A DNA stretch of 64,000 nt from Acidihalobacter_A sp037381185. GTDB taxonomy: Bacteria; Pseudomonadota; Gammaproteobacteria; DSM-5130; Acidihalobacteraceae. Position numbers and translations under genes: made by a program. The stretch is taken from NCBI RefSeq assembly GCF_037381185.1, contig NZ_JARRQY010000006.1:1-64000 (forward strand), read 5' to 3'. Shown here piece by piece: positions 8,201 through 17,203 of the stretch. The notes beneath the pieces are model-generated. The model saw only the letters and a program-made list of their open reading frames with translations, ran no database searches and was not told the origin of the DNA. Position 1 is the first letter of the stretch. The number at the start of each line of letters is the position of its first letter.

Positions 8201-9100
8201 ATGTCGCGGGATAACGAAAAGTCCGGTCTGGCGTGGGCTTTGCTCGGGGTGGCCTCGTTCAGTCTGACGTTCCCCGCGCTTAGATTTGCCTTGCAGGGGC
8301 TTCCGCCGACCTTCGTGGGCACCGGCAGGGCTGTGGTCGCGGCGCTGTGTGCCTCCGTGCTGCTGCTAGCTACTCGCCAGCGGCTGCCGCAACGGCGCCA
8401 TTGGCCGGCTCTGGCGCGGGTGGCAATAGGCGTGGTGGCGGGGTTCTCCTGGCTCAGCGCGGAGGCGCTGGTACATCTATCGGCGGTACAGGCGGGTGTG
8501 ATGGCGGCCCTGTTGCCCCTGGTCACGGCGGCTGCCGGCGCATGGCGCGCAGGTGAGCGTCCACCTCGCGCATTCTGGATTGCGGCAGTGCTGGGCAGTC
8601 TTGGCGTGATTGCCTATGCGGCGGGGCGTGGCGGAACGCTGCTCGGCACCGGAGACTGGACGTTGCTGGCGGCGGTGTTCTTCGCCGCATTCGGCTACGC
8701 CGAGGGTGGCCGTCTGGCGCGGGAGCTGGGCGGTTGGCAGGTGATCTCCTGGGCCCTGGTGTTCGCCGCTCCGTTGCTGCTGATTCCGGCGGTACTCAAC
8801 TGGCCGCGGCATGCGGCGCCGTGGTCGGCCTGGACGGGCTTTTTGTATCTTGCGCTGGTAAGTCAGTGGTTGGGATTCTTCGCTTGGTATCGCGGCATGG
8901 CTCTGGCGGGAGTGGCGCGGACTTCGCAGGTGCAGCTGCTGCAGGTGTTCTTCACGCTGATGGCGGCATGGGCGCTGCTGGGTGAGCCGGTCGCCTGGAG
9001 TACTTGGCTGTTTGCGCTGTGGGTGGTTGCGGCGGTGGCAGTGGGTCGCAGCGTCGCCGGCCGGCGCGCCCCTGCAGGCGAGCCTCGCAGCGGAGCATGA
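8201..9100 (+). CDS. EamA/DMT family transporter
   Basis: This 299-residue protein is highly hydrophobic, with about ten predicted membrane helices in two five-helix halves, the arrangement of the drug/metabolite (EamA) superfamily. The N-terminus (AWALLGVASFSLTFPALRFA) and the segment ALAGVARTSQVQLLQVFFTL near residue 240 are typical. Members export amino acids, purine metabolites or other small molecules across the inner membrane. The substrate here is unknown. It is divergent from a MocR regulator, a common pairing, and is probably its target. Confidence 0.88.
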   Translation: MSRDNEKSGLAWALLGVASFSLTFPALRFALQGLPPTFVGTGRAVVAALCASVLLLATRQRLPQRRHWPALARVAIGVVAGFSWLSAEALVHLSAVQAGVMAALLPLVTAAAGAWRAGERPPRAFWIAAVLGSLGVIAYAAGRGGTLLGTGDWTLLAAVFFAAFGYAEGGRLARELGGWQVISWALVFAAPLLLIPAVLNWPRHAAPWSAWTGFLYLALVSQWLGFFAWYRGMALAGVARTSQVQLLQVFFTLMAAWALLGEPVAWSTWLFALWVVAAVAVGRSVAGRRAPAGEPRSGA

Positions 9101-9188
9101 TTTTTTGTCGCGTTCCCTTTTCATCGTCTTCGGGCAGACACGGCAACGAGGCGTGCCCATGGGTTTTTGAGCAAGCACGAACCGACAC

Positions 9189-10277
9189 TCAGAAGCCCAG
9201 ATATGCCCCTATGCCGACATACCCTGCGGTGAACTTGTAGAACTGTCCATGAGGCATGCGGCCGCTGTACGCCTCAAGCATGACGCTCAGCGTGCGGTGC
9301 GCGGGATTGAAGCCGGCGTACTGCAATCCTAGCTTGAGGCTGGCGTCGGGATTCCAATCGGTTTCGGCCCAGCTTTTGATGTCCAGACCGGCGATTACCT
9401 TGGCAAACCCCCATAGAATACGCTGTCCACGAAATTCGATACCGCCCTGGAGCTGCACCGGCTTCAGGTCGCTGGGAGTCGGCCACAGCAGGTAGGCTCC
9501 GCCGCCGTACGCGCGCCAGGGTCCCCATTCATGCGACCACAGGGCGCTCAGGGCTTCGTAACTCAGTGCATAGTCGGTCGGACGGTATTGCGCGAAGAAC
9601 CGAGGCCCGAGATGAGAACTCTGATGGTAGAACGACACCCGCATTGAATTGGAACCGTGGCGCCACGTTACCGGTATGCCGACTGTGAAATCGGTGTTGA
9701 GAAGCTGCGGCGAGGCCTCGTCGAGGTTGAACTGCGAAAATGCACCGGCTGCGAAATCCACCTGAAGCTGACCCCCGGCGGGTCCCTGCGCCCACCGATA
9801 CAGGCCCAGGGTTCCACCGTAGCCGACGGCGCCCAGGTGATACGTTCCATACGGAGTCCAGTACACGCGATAGCTGGTGAAAAATCGCGGTTCTTTGGGG
9901 TCGGCGATGAGCGGGCGGAACAGATCGCCGCGGGGGAAGAAGGACCCGCCGGCTAGATGCAGCCAAGGCAGGTCGATGGAGCCCGTTCCTGCAACCTCGG
10001 GGCCCTTCAATACCTGTACGGCCTGTACGCCGGGCACCGACTCGAGCGTCTTCTGGACTTTCGCAACGGGGTCCTTCGAGCCTGGCGGCGGCGTCACTTG
10101 CAGGGTCCCGCCGCGAATGCCGATCCGATAGCTGCCGGGCTGCCAGTGCAGAATCTGCTGCAGCAAGGCGTCGGCATAGCCTTCAGCGTAGGTCGTACCC
10201 GTAGCCGCAGCGGCACCGCTACCACTCAGTAGCACACAGAACAGCAGGGCACGCCAAGTCAACCTCATTGGAAGCAC
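9189..10277 (-). CDS. DUF1207 family outer-membrane protein
   Basis: This 362-residue protein has a signal peptide (WRALLFCVLLSGSGAAAA) and a segment near residue 120, LFRPLIADPKEPRFFTSYR, that is characteristic of the DUF1207 family. The remainder alternates Gly, aromatic and polar residues as in beta-barrel proteins and ends in a terminal Phe, the usual assembly signal for outer-membrane barrels. No biochemical function is established for the family as far as I know. It lies 128 bp downstream of the RND pump operon on the same strand, separated by a hairpin, so it may be independent. Confidence 0.75.
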   Translation of the reverse strand: MLPMRLTWRALLFCVLLSGSGAAAATGTTYAEGYADALLQQILHWQPGSYRIGIRGGTLQVTPPPGSKDPVAKVQKTLESVPGVQAVQVLKGPEVAGTGSIDLPWLHLAGGSFFPRGDLFRPLIADPKEPRFFTSYRVYWTPYGTYHLGAVGYGGTLGLYRWAQGPAGGQLQVDFAAGAFSQFNLDEASPQLLNTDFTVGIPVTWRHGSNSMRVSFYHQSSHLGPRFFAQYRPTDYALSYEALSALWSHEWGPWRAYGGGAYLLWPTPSDLKPVQLQGGIEFRGQRILWGFAKVIAGLDIKSWAETDWNPDASLKLGLQYAGFNPAHRTLSVMLEAYSGRMPHGQFYKFTAGYVGIGAYLGF

Positions 10278-10354
10278 TCCATAATTTATTGCGATCGCTC
10301 CGACCGCGTGTGTCGAAACAGCCGCGTATTACGCATCCAGTCCGTGCGGAACGA

Positions 10355-10380
10355 GATCGGCCGGGATTTCCCGGCCGATC
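10355..10380 (-). terminator. Hairpin downstream of the RND operon
   Basis: The sequence GATCGGCCGGGA-TT-TCCCGGCCGATC is a perfect 12-bp stem with a two-base centre. It lies 24 bp past the stop codon of the RND permease. There is no clean T-run after it on the minus strand, so it is a weak intrinsic terminator candidate or a transcript-end stabilising stem. Confidence 0.5.
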
Positions 10381-10404
10381 GTTGTTGCCGCGAGGGCGTT
10401 TGCC

Positions 10405-13400
10405 TCAGTTCTCGCCTTCCTCTTCCGCGGTGAGGCGGTCTAGGTCACGCTGCTGGGCATCTTCGTTCGCCTTGATCTTGGCGTGATCCTTGGACAGGTA
10501 TAGGTACATCAACGGCACGATGTACAGGCTGAACAGGGAGCCGATGCCAAGGCCGGTGGCGATGACGATACCGAGCTGGTTGCGCGGCGGCGCGCCGGAA
10601 CCGGTGGCGATGATCAGCGGGATCACGCCGAGCGCCATCGACAGCGTGGTCATAAGGATGGGCCGAAGACGGATGCTGGCGGCTCTCTCCACGGCTTCGC
10701 GCAGGCCGATGCCTTCACTTTCCTGCAGGTCGTTGGCGAACTGCACCACGAGAATGCCCTGTTTGGTGATCAGGCCGATCAGGGTGATCAGGGCGATCTG
10801 GGTGTAGATGTTCAGGCTGGCGAAGCCGAGCGTCATGAATAGCAGCGCACCGGCAGCTGACATGGGCACGGCGAACATGACGATGAGGGCGTCGCGGAAG
10901 CTATTGAACTGCGCCGAGAGCAGCAGGTAGATCAGGATCAGTGCGAGTACCACGGAGACCATGAACGTGTTGCCTTGTTCGATGAACTGCCGCGAGGCGC
11001 CGGCGTAGTTGATTGCCGAGGTCGGCGAGATCTCATGCGTGGTTTGCTTCAGGAGGTTGAGTGCTTCGCCATCCGAAACGCCCGGAAAAGGCACGCCCTG
11101 GATGCTGACGCTGTTCAGCCGGTTGAACTGCGGCAGGCTCTCGGGAATGACCTTGGTCTTGAAGCTGACCAGCGTAGATAGCGGTACCAGCGCGCCGTTG
11201 GCCGCCCGGACGTGGATCTGCTCCAGCGACTTGGTGGTGTCGCGGAAGTTCATCGGCGCTTCTGGAATGACCTGATAGGCGTAGCCGTCCATGATGAAGC
11301 GGTTGACATAGCCTCCGGCCAGCATGGGCTGCAGGCTGTTGGCGATCTCGCTCATGCTGATGCCCAGGTTGGCGGCCATCTTGCGGTTGACCACCAATTC
11401 GTGTTGCGGCTGGTCGACCTTGAGGTCCTTCTGTAGAAACAGGAACTTGCCGCTTTGTCGAGCCTTGGCAAGTACCTGATTCGCGATGTGGTCGAGATCC
11501 TTGTAGGACGAGGATGAGGTGATCACGAAGTCGATCGGGAACAAGCCGGCCGAGCCCGGCAACGGCGGCGGGGTGAACGCGGCACCCTTGAGCCCGGCAA
11601 TGCCGCCGAGCGCATGCTGCACCTCCGGCTTGAGGTCGGTGGCGGTCTTGGTGCGTTCACTGAACGGCTTGAGCTGCATGCCGGTGATCAGGGCGTTGTT
11701 GCCGGCCCCGGTGGGGCTGAAGCCGGTGACCATGAAGGTGCGTTGCTTCTCGGGGAACTTGTCCATCGCCTTCAGCACCTGGGATCCGTATGTTTCCAGG
11801 TAGCCGGGTGCGGCATTGGGTTGGGCGGTGCCGATGGTGAAGATGATGCCGCTGTTCTGCGGTGGCGATAGTTCGTGACGTACGCCGGTAAACATGAAAT
11901 AGAGCGCGATGAACGTCGCGATGATGAACAGCAGGCCGACGCTGGGGAACTCAAGAAAACTGTGCAGCGAGCGGTCGAACCAGTGGTTGAGCTTGTCGAA
12001 GGCGGCGTTCAGCGCGTGGTTCAGACCGTGCTCCGGCGTTCTGCGCAGAATCGCGCCGCTCAGCACCGGCGACAGCGTGAGCGCGATGATCATGGAGAGG
12101 ACCACGGCGAACACAATGGTGAAGGCGAACTCTGTGAACAGAATGCCGCTAAGGCCGCCGGAGAAAGCCACCGGCAGGTACACGGCGATCAGCGTGGTGG
12201 ACATGACGATGATCGGCAGGCTGAGTTCGCGGGCCGACAGAACCGCGGCCTGGAAACCCGATCGGCCTTCCTCGATATGTCGGTGAACGTTCTCCACCAT
12301 GACAATGGCGTCGTCGACCACTAGGCCTATGGCTAGTACAAAAGCAAGCAATGTCAAAAGGTTATAGGAATAACCAGACAAATACATGAAGAATCCTGCG
12401 CCTGCCAGAGACAGAGGAATGGCGAGCGTAGGTACCAGTAGGGCGCGGACCGAACCGAGGAACAGGAAGATGACGAACACCACCACGGCAAGGGTGATGC
12501 CGATGGTGATCGCGACTTCCTCGATGGAGCTGTGGATGAAATCAGCCGCGTTGTAGGGCAGGCCGACCTTGAGCCCCGGGGGCAGGCGGTTCTTCAGGCC
12601 CTCGAGTTTGTGGCTCACGCCCAGGGCGACGTCCAGCGCGTTGGCAGACGGCGTGGTGTTCACGGCGATCGCCACAGCCGGCTTGCCGTTGTAGTAGAAC
12701 TGGGAAGTGTAGCTTTGTGCGCCGAGCTGGACGCGGGCGACATCCTTGAGATAGATCGGTGTGCCTTTGACGGTTTTGACCACCAGATCGTCGAACTGCT
12801 TGGCGGCCGTGAGGCCGAGGTTGCTGGTCAGCGGTACGGTGATCAGGTTGCCTTCGGTCTTGCCGGTAGCGGCAATGACGTTTTGTGAGGCTAGAGCGTT
12901 CTCGACATCGCCCGGTGTGACGTTGTGCGCAGTCATCTGTACCGGATTAAGCCATACGCGCACGGCCTGATTGTTGCCGTTGCCGCCGGAGGCTCCTGGG
13001 GGGAGGATCTGCGCCTGCGAGACGCCGGATACGGTCTGCAGCAGCGGCTGCGCGATGCGCGCTACGTAGTCGACGATCTGCGATGTGTTCATCGTTGAAT
13101 CGGGACTGTAGAAGGCGATGTACATCAGCGCCGTCGAACTGCCGGAGGAGGAGTTGACCGTAGGTGGGAAGCTGTTCTTGGGCAGCTGCGACTCGACCTG
13201 CTTGATCTTGGTCAGCGTGTTGGTCAGGGCACTGTCAGGGCTCGTGTTCAGCCGCATATTCAGCGTGATGGTCGAGGAACCCTGGCTGCTGCTGGAGGTC
13301 ATGTAGTCCAGATCCGGCACGCTGCCCAGCACGCGGCTAAGCGGCTGGGTGATGTAGCTCTGTACGGTCTCCGGGCTGGCTCCGGGGTAGGAGGTCGTGA

Positions 13401-13560
13401 CCGTCAGCACGGTCGTGGTGAGTTTCGGGTACTCGCGCACGGTGAGCTTGCTCAGACCGAACGCCCCGAGCACAGCGATCACGGTGGCGAGCGTGACGGC
13501 GAGCACGGGACGCCGGATGAACAGGTCGGTCCAGCGCGCGTTGTGGAGGTGCCGTGACAT
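10405..13560 (-). CDS. RND efflux permease (HAE1 family)
   Basis: This 1051-residue inner-membrane protein is the proton-driven permease of a tripartite efflux pump. It starts with the usual FIRRPVLAVTLATVIAVLG helix. The TM4 motif GLVVDDAIVMVENVHRHIEEG carries the paired aspartates of the proton relay. The two large periplasmic loops and the duplicated twelve-helix plan are intact, and the length is normal. It follows the adaptor gene by three bases. The protein resembles multidrug members more than heavy-metal (CusA-type) members, but the substrate is not determined by sequence. Confidence 0.95.
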   Translation of the reverse strand: MSRHLHNARWTDLFIRRPVLAVTLATVIAVLGAFGLSKLTVREYPKLTTTVLTVTTSYPGASPETVQSYITQPLSRVLGSVPDLDYMTSSSSQGSSTITLNMRLNTSPDSALTNTLTKIKQVESQLPKNSFPPTVNSSSGSSTALMYIAFYSPDSTMNTSQIVDYVARIAQPLLQTVSGVSQAQILPPGASGGNGNNQAVRVWLNPVQMTAHNVTPGDVENALASQNVIAATGKTEGNLITVPLTSNLGLTAAKQFDDLVVKTVKGTPIYLKDVARVQLGAQSYTSQFYYNGKPAVAIAVNTTPSANALDVALGVSHKLEGLKNRLPPGLKVGLPYNAADFIHSSIEEVAITIGITLAVVVFVIFLFLGSVRALLVPTLAIPLSLAGAGFFMYLSGYSYNLLTLLAFVLAIGLVVDDAIVMVENVHRHIEEGRSGFQAAVLSARELSLPIIVMSTTLIAVYLPVAFSGGLSGILFTEFAFTIVFAVVLSMIIALTLSPVLSGAILRRTPEHGLNHALNAAFDKLNHWFDRSLHSFLEFPSVGLLFIIATFIALYFMFTGVRHELSPPQNSGIIFTIGTAQPNAAPGYLETYGSQVLKAMDKFPEKQRTFMVTGFSPTGAGNNALITGMQLKPFSERTKTATDLKPEVQHALGGIAGLKGAAFTPPPLPGSAGLFPIDFVITSSSSYKDLDHIANQVLAKARQSGKFLFLQKDLKVDQPQHELVVNRKMAANLGISMSEIANSLQPMLAGGYVNRFIMDGYAYQVIPEAPMNFRDTTKSLEQIHVRAANGALVPLSTLVSFKTKVIPESLPQFNRLNSVSIQGVPFPGVSDGEALNLLKQTTHEISPTSAINYAGASRQFIEQGNTFMVSVVLALILIYLLLSAQFNSFRDALIVMFAVPMSAAGALLFMTLGFASLNIYTQIALITLIGLITKQGILVVQFANDLQESEGIGLREAVERAASIRLRPILMTTLSMALGVIPLIIATGSGAPPRNQLGIVIATGLGIGSLFSLYIVPLMYLYLSKDHAKIKANEDAQQRDLDRLTAEEEGEN

Positions 13561-13563
13561 GGT

Positions 13564-14697
13564 TCAGTTCCTTGAGGCTGCGGTGTCGGGGGAGCTGATG
13601 CCTTTGGGGGCGGGGCTGATATTGACCCGTGCGCCGGGATACAGATTGACCTGGCCGGCGATGACCACTTTTTCGCCTGGTTTCACGCCACGGGTGATGG
13701 CGATCATGCCGTTACGGGCGATTCCGGTCTGCACGATGCGCTGTTCGGCGACCGGGCCCTTGCCCTTGTCCTCGATCACGTAAATGTATTCGCCGTAGGT
13801 GTTGTAGGTGATGGCGGTTGCCGGTACGGCGACGACGTTGGTGTTGGCGGCGAGACGGATGGTGGCCTGGCCGAACATGCCGGGGCGCAGCTCGTTCTTG
13901 GCGTTCTTCACCTCGGCCTGTACGGCGATGGTACGGGTGCTGCCGTCAATGGCCGAGCCGAACGCGGTGATGCGGCCATCGAAGTGTTTTCCGGTCAGAC
14001 CGTCGACGCTCAGTTTGACTGCGTCACCGATGGCCAGCTTGGACAGGTCGCGCTGGGGCAGGTTGAAGGTTACGCGTAGCGGATTCCACTGTTGAATGTC
14101 GACGATGCCGGTGCCGGGGGTGATGTACTGCCCGAGGCTGACGTCGCGCAGGCCAAGGTGACCGCTGAACGGGGCGCGCACCTGCAGGTTGGCCAGCGTT
14201 GCGTGATCGGCCTGGACTGCAGCTTGCGCTTCGCGGTAGGCGGCTTCGGCCGACTGTAGCGAGGCCTGGCTGGTCGCTTGGCGGGCGAACAACTTGCGCT
14301 GACGGTCAATCTCCTGTTTGGCGTTGATCAGTTTGGCCTGATCGGCGGCGAGTTGGGCACGGGCGACATTGTCGTTGATCTGCACCAGCAACTGGCCCTT
14401 CTTCACCGTGGTGCCGGACTTGAAATGCAGGCCGGTGATGGCGCCGGAGGACTCGGAAGTCAGTGTGGTGCCCTGTTTCGCCTTCAGAGTCGCTATGGCT
14501 TGGAGCTGGTTCTCCCAGGTTTGCTGCTTGGCCTTGCTTACCGACACAGTGATGGCCGGCGGTGGGGCGGATGCCATCGCTGCCAGGAACTTAGCTCCCA
14601 TGAATCGGTTGAGGCCGATCACACCACCGTAGATCACGGCGATGAATACAAGCATGAAAATGATGCGGAACGCGAGGCGCGTTTTGCGGGAAGCCAT
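13564..14697 (-). CDS. RND periplasmic adaptor (membrane fusion protein)
   Basis: This 377-residue protein is the membrane-fusion adaptor that bridges the RND permease and the outer-membrane channel. An N-terminal membrane helix (LAFRIIFMLVFIAVIYGGVIG) is followed by a lipoyl-like half-motif, a coiled-coil hairpin around residues 100-170 (QLAADQAKLINAKQEIDRQR), the second lipoyl half (LQVRAPFSGHLGLRDVSLGQ) and beta-barrel domains. It lies between the outer-membrane factor (11-bp gap) and the permease (3-bp gap) in one operon. Confidence 0.94.
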   Translation of the reverse strand: MASRKTRLAFRIIFMLVFIAVIYGGVIGLNRFMGAKFLAAMASAPPPAITVSVSKAKQQTWENQLQAIATLKAKQGTTLTSESSGAITGLHFKSGTTVKKGQLLVQINDNVARAQLAADQAKLINAKQEIDRQRKLFARQATSQASLQSAEAAYREAQAAVQADHATLANLQVRAPFSGHLGLRDVSLGQYITPGTGIVDIQQWNPLRVTFNLPQRDLSKLAIGDAVKLSVDGLTGKHFDGRITAFGSAIDGSTRTIAVQAEVKNAKNELRPGMFGQATIRLAANTNVVAVPATAITYNTYGEYIYVIEDKGKGPVAEQRIVQTGIARNGMIAITRGVKPGEKVVIAGQVNLYPGARVNISPAPKGISSPDTAASRN

Positions 14698-14708
14698 GAG
14701 TGAGCTCC

Positions 14709-16253
14709 TCAGGAGTGCGTGGTGGGAGAGGTGGATGAATTATCCTCGGCAGGCCAGGCCTGACCGCCCAGGGCAACGTAGAGTGCAGCAGTGTCCAGGT
14801 AGCGCTGCTGCAGCGCCTGAAGGTAGCTGATATGGGTCTGGCTGGCGTTGATCTGTGCCGTCAGCAGACTCTGGTAGTCAGCACTGCCAAGGCGGTACTG
14901 GTCATGAATGATCGTGAGCGCGCCTTGTGCGGAGTCCAGAGCATCCTTGCGGGCTTTCAGGATTTCGGCATCGGCATTCAATGCGCGTAGTCCGTCGGCG
15001 ACTTGCTTGAAGGCGTCCAATACGGTGGAGCGATAGCTTGCCGTGCTGGCCTCGAAAGCTGCCTTGGCCGCTTGCGACTTGTCTTTGAGGGCGCCGGCAT
15101 CAAACAGTGTAGCGCTTGCACTCAAAGCGATGTTCCACAGATTGTAGGCGGATTCGCCGAGGTCGCTGAGCTTGGGAGCGCCTTGCCCGAAAGCGCCGGT
15201 GATCGCGAAACTGGGGAAACGCTGAGCGTAGGCGAGGCCGTATTGCGCATAAGTGGCGCGCAGGCCCGCTTCGGCGGCGCGGATGTCGGGACGTTCCTGG
15301 GTCAGTTTGCTTGGGAGCCCGACGGGTATGTCCGCCGGCAGGGTCAGCCGGTCGAGTTGAGGCAGTTGCACCATATCGTCGGACGGATAGCGGCCGGTCA
15401 GAGTCGCTAGCTGATTGCGGGTCTGATCGAAGGCCTGACGCAGCGATGACAGGCTCGCCCGGGCGTTGGCGACTTCGCTGCGCTGGGTGAGCACGTCGCT
15501 GTAGGATGCGGAACCGAGCCGGTATTGCTCCTCGACGAGTTTAAGCATTCGTTGGCGGTCACGCAGGATGTGTCTGGTGGCGTCAATCTGAGCCTGGTAA
15601 CCCGCCGCCTGTATGGTGGTGGAGGCGATGTTGCCGGCCAGCGTCTGGTAGGCCGCTTGCAGTTCGAAGCGGCGCTGTTGTGCCTGTGCGGCCGCGCTTT
15701 GCTTGGCGTAGCCGGTGCGGCCGAACACATCGGGGTTGTAGCTGACAGTGAGATTGCCGGCGAAGGTGTTGTATATCAGCGGAGGTGTTGCCCCCTGCTT
15801 GGGTGAGCGTTGGCGAGTGGCCGAGCCATTGATGCCGATGCTCGGATAGTAGGCGGCGCCTGCTGCACTGGCTAGATAGACGTACTGGCGCAGTGTGGCT
15901 CGCGAGGCAGCCAGCGTTGGGCTGTGCTCAAAGCCGTCGCGGATCAGGGTGTCTAGTTGGGGCGATTTGAACTGTCGCCACCACCGGGCCGGAGTCTTGC
16001 CGGAACGCAGCCGTTGCGAGTTGTTGCCCGTGGCACTTCCTGCCTGGGCCGTTTGTTTGGCCAACTTGGTGCCCGTGTAGTGCGCCGGCGCGTCGGATGC
16101 CGGCGGCTGGTACGCGGGAACAACGGCACATGCGCTGAGGCTCAGACCAAGCAGAGCGGCCGCCAGTGGCGAGGCTGCCACGGGCAGAGCACGGCTTCGC
16201 GGAAGCTTGTTCTCCGGCAGCGACGGGGCGATATGAGGGGGCGTGTGGGGCAT
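14709..16253 (-). CDS. Outer-membrane efflux lipoprotein (NodT/OprM family)
   Basis: This 514-residue protein is the TolC-like exit channel of the adjacent RND pump. It has a lipoprotein signal (AALLGLSLSAC), so it is anchored like OprM. Two OEP repeats follow, containing the family features AARWWRQFKSPQLDTLI near residue 90 and SYSDVLTQRSEVANARASL near 250. It is the second gene of the operon, 18 bp after the tetR stop. The N-terminus before the signal is longer than usual (about 25 residues), so the true start may lie a little downstream. Confidence 0.92.
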   Translation of the reverse strand: MPHTPPHIAPSLPENKLPRSRALPVAASPLAAALLGLSLSACAVVPAYQPPASDAPAHYTGTKLAKQTAQAGSATGNNSQRLRSGKTPARWWRQFKSPQLDTLIRDGFEHSPTLAASRATLRQYVYLASAAGAAYYPSIGINGSATRQRSPKQGATPPLIYNTFAGNLTVSYNPDVFGRTGYAKQSAAAQAQQRRFELQAAYQTLAGNIASTTIQAAGYQAQIDATRHILRDRQRMLKLVEEQYRLGSASYSDVLTQRSEVANARASLSSLRQAFDQTRNQLATLTGRYPSDDMVQLPQLDRLTLPADIPVGLPSKLTQERPDIRAAEAGLRATYAQYGLAYAQRFPSFAITGAFGQGAPKLSDLGESAYNLWNIALSASATLFDAGALKDKSQAAKAAFEASTASYRSTVLDAFKQVADGLRALNADAEILKARKDALDSAQGALTIIHDQYRLGSADYQSLLTAQINASQTHISYLQALQQRYLDTAALYVALGGQAWPAEDNSSTSPTTHS

Positions 16254-16271
16254 GCGGGGGTCTCGCTGGGG

Positions 16272-16907
16272 TCAGGCGTTGTTGTTGTGACGGCGGGCTG
16301 CTTCGGCCTGGACGAGTGTCATGGCTTGGTCCGTCAGACGTTGCAATGTCGCTTCTACGGCGGCTTCGTTGTCGAGCAATGACGGAGCGTAGGCTTCCAC
16401 GATGTCTCGCTTCATGAACAGCATCATCGCCATACCGGACAGGCTCAAGGTCAGGTGATTGATGTTGTCGTCCGGCTCATCGGTGCCGCAGTGCCGGCAC
16501 AGGAATTCCTGCATCTTCTCGTAGCGGGGGCGGAAGCCGTTGTTGCACTCCTCACCGAGCAGTCCGCTGGGCTGGATTTGTTCGCGCACGAACAACATGT
16601 GGAGGTGCGGCGTGATCGACCAGTCGGACAACGTGCGGACGAAAGGTCGGAAAAACGAGATGAGTCCTTCGCGCAGGCCGGTTTTGGGATCTGTCAATTC
16701 TTCGGGGACCTCGGTGAGATAAGCCGGAGGTCGGGTGACTTCCCGGTAGAGGGAAATCTTGTCGCCGAAGTAATAGTTGATTGCGGCGCCGTTGACGCCT
16801 GCGTTTTGGCATATTTCGCGCGTGGATGCGCGGTTGAAGCCTTTTTGGGCAAAGACCTCAATGGCCGCCTTGCAGAGGCGATCCCGGGCGCTGTCTTGGT
16901 GATGCAT
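16272..16907 (-). CDS. TetR-family repressor with CerR-like C-terminal domain
   Basis: This 211-residue protein has a TetR N-terminal helix-turn-helix (residues 8-55, with EVFAQKGFNRASTREICQNA and NGAAINYYFGDK). The C-terminal region resembles the CerR/YbiH type of TetR regulator (YEKMQEFLCRHCGTDE). It is the first gene of the efflux operon. A long perfect inverted repeat sits 50-93 bp upstream of its start, so it probably represses its own operon and is released by a pump substrate. The inducer is unknown. Confidence 0.9.
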   Translation of the reverse strand: MHHQDSARDRLCKAAIEVFAQKGFNRASTREICQNAGVNGAAINYYFGDKISLYREVTRPPAYLTEVPEELTDPKTGLREGLISFFRPFVRTLSDWSITPHLHMLFVREQIQPSGLLGEECNNGFRPRYEKMQEFLCRHCGTDEPDDNINHLTLSLSGMAMMLFMKRDIVEAYAPSLLDNEAAVEATLQRLTDQAMTLVQAEAARRHNNNA

Positions 16908-16956
16908 ACGTGGTTGCTCGGTGGGACTTTTGACCAGTGAGGTGAAGCCTAGTCGA

Positions 16957-17000
16957 TTGAAGCGAACGTTTCAAGCAATTGTTTGAAACGTTCGCTTCAA
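16957..17000. promoter_or_regulatory. Double TetR-type operator upstream of efflux operon
   Basis: Two 18-base arms, TTGAAGCGAACGTTTCAA (16957-16974) and TTGAAACGTTCGCTTCAA (16983-17000), are exact reverse complements separated by eight bases. Each arm is itself an imperfect palindrome (TGAAGCG-AA-CGTTTCA, one mismatch). This is the expected look of two adjacent dimer-binding sites for a TetR-family repressor. The adjacent tetR gene is the likely partner. Confidence 0.8.
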
Positions 17001-17203
17001 CTTGTATCCCACCGCCTTGCAGGGGATGGTTTGGGTATGGATGTATTTGTTTGAGAAGTCTTCTGTCTATTACGGGAATGGCTTGAATCGGCGCCGAACG
17101 AATGGCCGCATCGCGAGGTGCTCGCCCAGTCACAGGCGTCTACAGAGGGGAGAGGGCTTGCGTCAGCGGCGTGGTTTGAATCCGACGTTCGGTGCGCAGC
17201 CGC

